The notes under the pieces: model-generated
Seen by the model: only the letters and a program-made list of their open reading frames with translations
Database searches by the model: none
What the model was told of the DNA's origin: nothing
Position numbers and translations under genes: made by a program
NCBI RefSeq assembly: GCF_902859895.1
Contig: NZ_CADIKM010000039.1
Coordinates: 1-38,018, forward strand
Direction: 5' to 3'
Source of the DNA: Pararobbsia alpina
GTDB taxonomy: Bacteria > Pseudomonadota > Gammaproteobacteria > Burkholderiales > Burkholderiaceae
DNA length: 38,018 bases
In this document: positions 36,726-38,018 of the stretch, piece after piece
How the letters are laid out: every line of letters starts with the position of its first letter
Numbering within the stretch: position 1 is the stretch's first letter

Positions 36726-38018
36726 CTACTCTAGCAGCACTGGCAAGCCGCACCGCGTGAATAGCGCCGACCGAACGTCGAGCTGGTTTACGGTTGATTA
36801 GTTGCCATTGGGCAACTCAACGCAGTCTTCCCGGCTGAACCTGGTCTTATAGCGAACTTCCGTAGGCGCCTATTGCTCTATCGTCTTGACCTGACCGAAG
36901 CGCATCGTGGGCGGTGCGGCGGCCTCACACTCGCTTCAGCATCCGCCGCGACATTCTTGCAGCTCCGGGCCGACGAGATCACGATCGAGGAGTCGGTTTC
37001 GATGCGAACCTGCCGACTCCGTCCAATCGAGACATGGTCTGTAAGGCCTATGCAGCTGACACGTAATTGCTACAAATCGGCGTTCGCAACTGCGTGCCGG
37101 TAGTGCCGCTGTCGTTCAAGAATGACCGCCAGAGTGTGCTGCACTGGTCGTCGACCTATGCGGTGGCCTGTGTCTGCGCGAGACTTTTCGCGTTGTCTAC
37201 TCGAGCGGCTCTGAGGAATCGATCCGCAGGAACCGCATGGCACGGTGAGTCGCGTGGATGCGCCCGCAGACCGCTGCCGCAGGAAGCGCCGCTGATAGCG
37301 ACTGGCCCGCGTACGGCCGTGCACACGAAGGGAGTTCGAGTCGCGACCAGAATCCGACTACCCGAGGGGCAATAGTACCGCTTGCTTTCTCGCGCCAAAA
37401 AATGGTGCGCCGGGCCGCGAGTCCGCTTGCGCTGTTGTTCCTAAAGAAAAAGAAGGGCAAGAACCTGTGCCTCGTGCTCAGTGGGTCCAGCATCCGGAAC
37501 CGCAAATTCGCACCTTGCGCGGCGTGCAGCAATGTCTCGCTGGACCGGTCAGCCATAGCATCTGCGCCCCCGCGGGCAAAGGACTCCGCGCCAGGCTGGG
37601 CCGCAGGCCGCGGGGCGCGTCAATATGATGCGCTGAAGCACTCACCGTCCCCTGAAGTCAGGTCGAACCGGACCGCTCGAACCGTATTATCTGTTCGACG
37701 CGCCAACCGTTCATTTCGTCCTTGTACACGGTTCCGCAATGGACAACGCGCCATCGAGGGCGGGCCGCTACCAGGGGCAGGTTGCCCCCGGCCCGGCTGT
37801 CGACCCCGCGGAGGCCGGCAGCCGGCACCAACCATATCTCCGACGAGCTCCGAGGTTGTCCAAGAACCCCGCTAGAGTCCTTGATTCTGCGGGGTCTTTG
37901 CTTTCTGGGCGGAAATTTTCAAGGTAGTTGTCGCCTCGACGATTAAATCTCAGGCGGCTTTTCGCTCCTGGTTACTGCGCTGTGGGGCGCCGTCCTGGTT
38001 GTCGATGCGATCCGGGTT
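36726..38018. other. About 1.3 kb at the window end without a recognisable gene
   Basis: Open frames up to about 200 codons are present on the plus strand (37258-37875), but their composition is Arg/Pro/Ala-rich without any motif. A short palindrome AGTTGCC-ATTG-GGCAACT lies at 36800-36817 and could be an operator or small hairpin. A terminator-like hairpin is listed separately. Confidence 0.45.
37866..37895 (+). terminator. Terminator-like hairpin
   Basis: ACCCCGC (37866-37872) pairs with GCGGGGT (37889-37895), with an additional inner AGA/TCT match. It is followed on the plus strand by the T-rich tail CTTTGCTTTCT. No intact gene precedes it within the window on that strand, so what it terminates is unclear. 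Confidence 0.45.

Noticed and set aside
37258-37875. 205-codon plus-strand frame
   Set aside because: Arg/Pro/Ala-rich composition, a run of Lys from an A-rich patch and no motif; a long frame is expected by chance in GC-rich DNA.
1-38018. CRISPR array, prophage or complete insertion sequence
   Set aside because: I found no regularly spaced repeats, no phage structural genes and no transposase with both ends; only an IS110 fragment.

Overview
The window looks like a piece of a Burkholderiaceae replicon, probably Paraburkholderia, Caballeronia or Burkholderia. It is GC-rich, and it combines a trehalose/glycogen block (treZ-malQ-treY plus glgX), a phasin with a PhaR-type operator, a polyhydroxybutyrate-depolymerase-type esterase, and many glycosyltransferases. 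The genus is inferred from gene content only. Intact operons alternate with long stretches of decayed genes, as expected for an accessory region or secondary replicon.

Left part (about 0.6-6.7 kb). A hybrid histidine kinase (PAS, HisKA, HATPase, receiver) is broken by several frameshifts and one stop. Its receiver end occurs again about 4.5 kb downstream as a second, differently broken copy. Between the copies sit an intact membrane-anchored alpha/beta-hydrolase and a stand-alone maltokinase. Just after copy 1 lie short remnants of the same two minus-strand genes (UDP-glucuronate decarboxylase and a GT4 glycosyltransferase) that stand intact after copy 2. This points to a larger segmental duplication that has since been deleted internally.

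Glycan region (6.8-17.4 kb, minus strand). Eight closely packed genes run leftwards from 16065 to 6801: GT4, GmhB-like HAD phosphatase, GT9, NodU/CmcH-type carbamoyltransferase, GT2, GT9, GT4 and UDP-xylose synthase. Three of the junctions are ATGA stop/start overlaps. A ninth gene (GT2) lies just upstream. The set suggests a carbamoylated glycan containing heptose and xylose. No flippase, polymerase or heptose kinase/isomerase is present here.

Middle (17.7-24.1 kb). An SDR oxidoreductase, the esterase and a phasin are intact. After them come degraded genes: a Gly-rich secreted protein, a receiver, a hemerythrin-like protein and an IS110 fragment.

Trehalose/glycogen block (24.1-34.1 kb, plus strand). 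treZ, malQ and treY overlap one another; glgX follows after about 1 kb. MalQ, TreY and GlgX keep all three catalytic carboxylates. TreZ has an in-frame deletion that removes the segment carrying the family's third catalytic aspartate (the NHD motif), so the TreY-TreZ route to trehalose is probably broken here.

Right end (34.1-38.0 kb). A frameshifted lipoprotein, an intact Gly/Tyr-rich lipoprotein, a YetF/DUF421 C-terminal remnant, and about 1.3 kb in which I recognise no gene.
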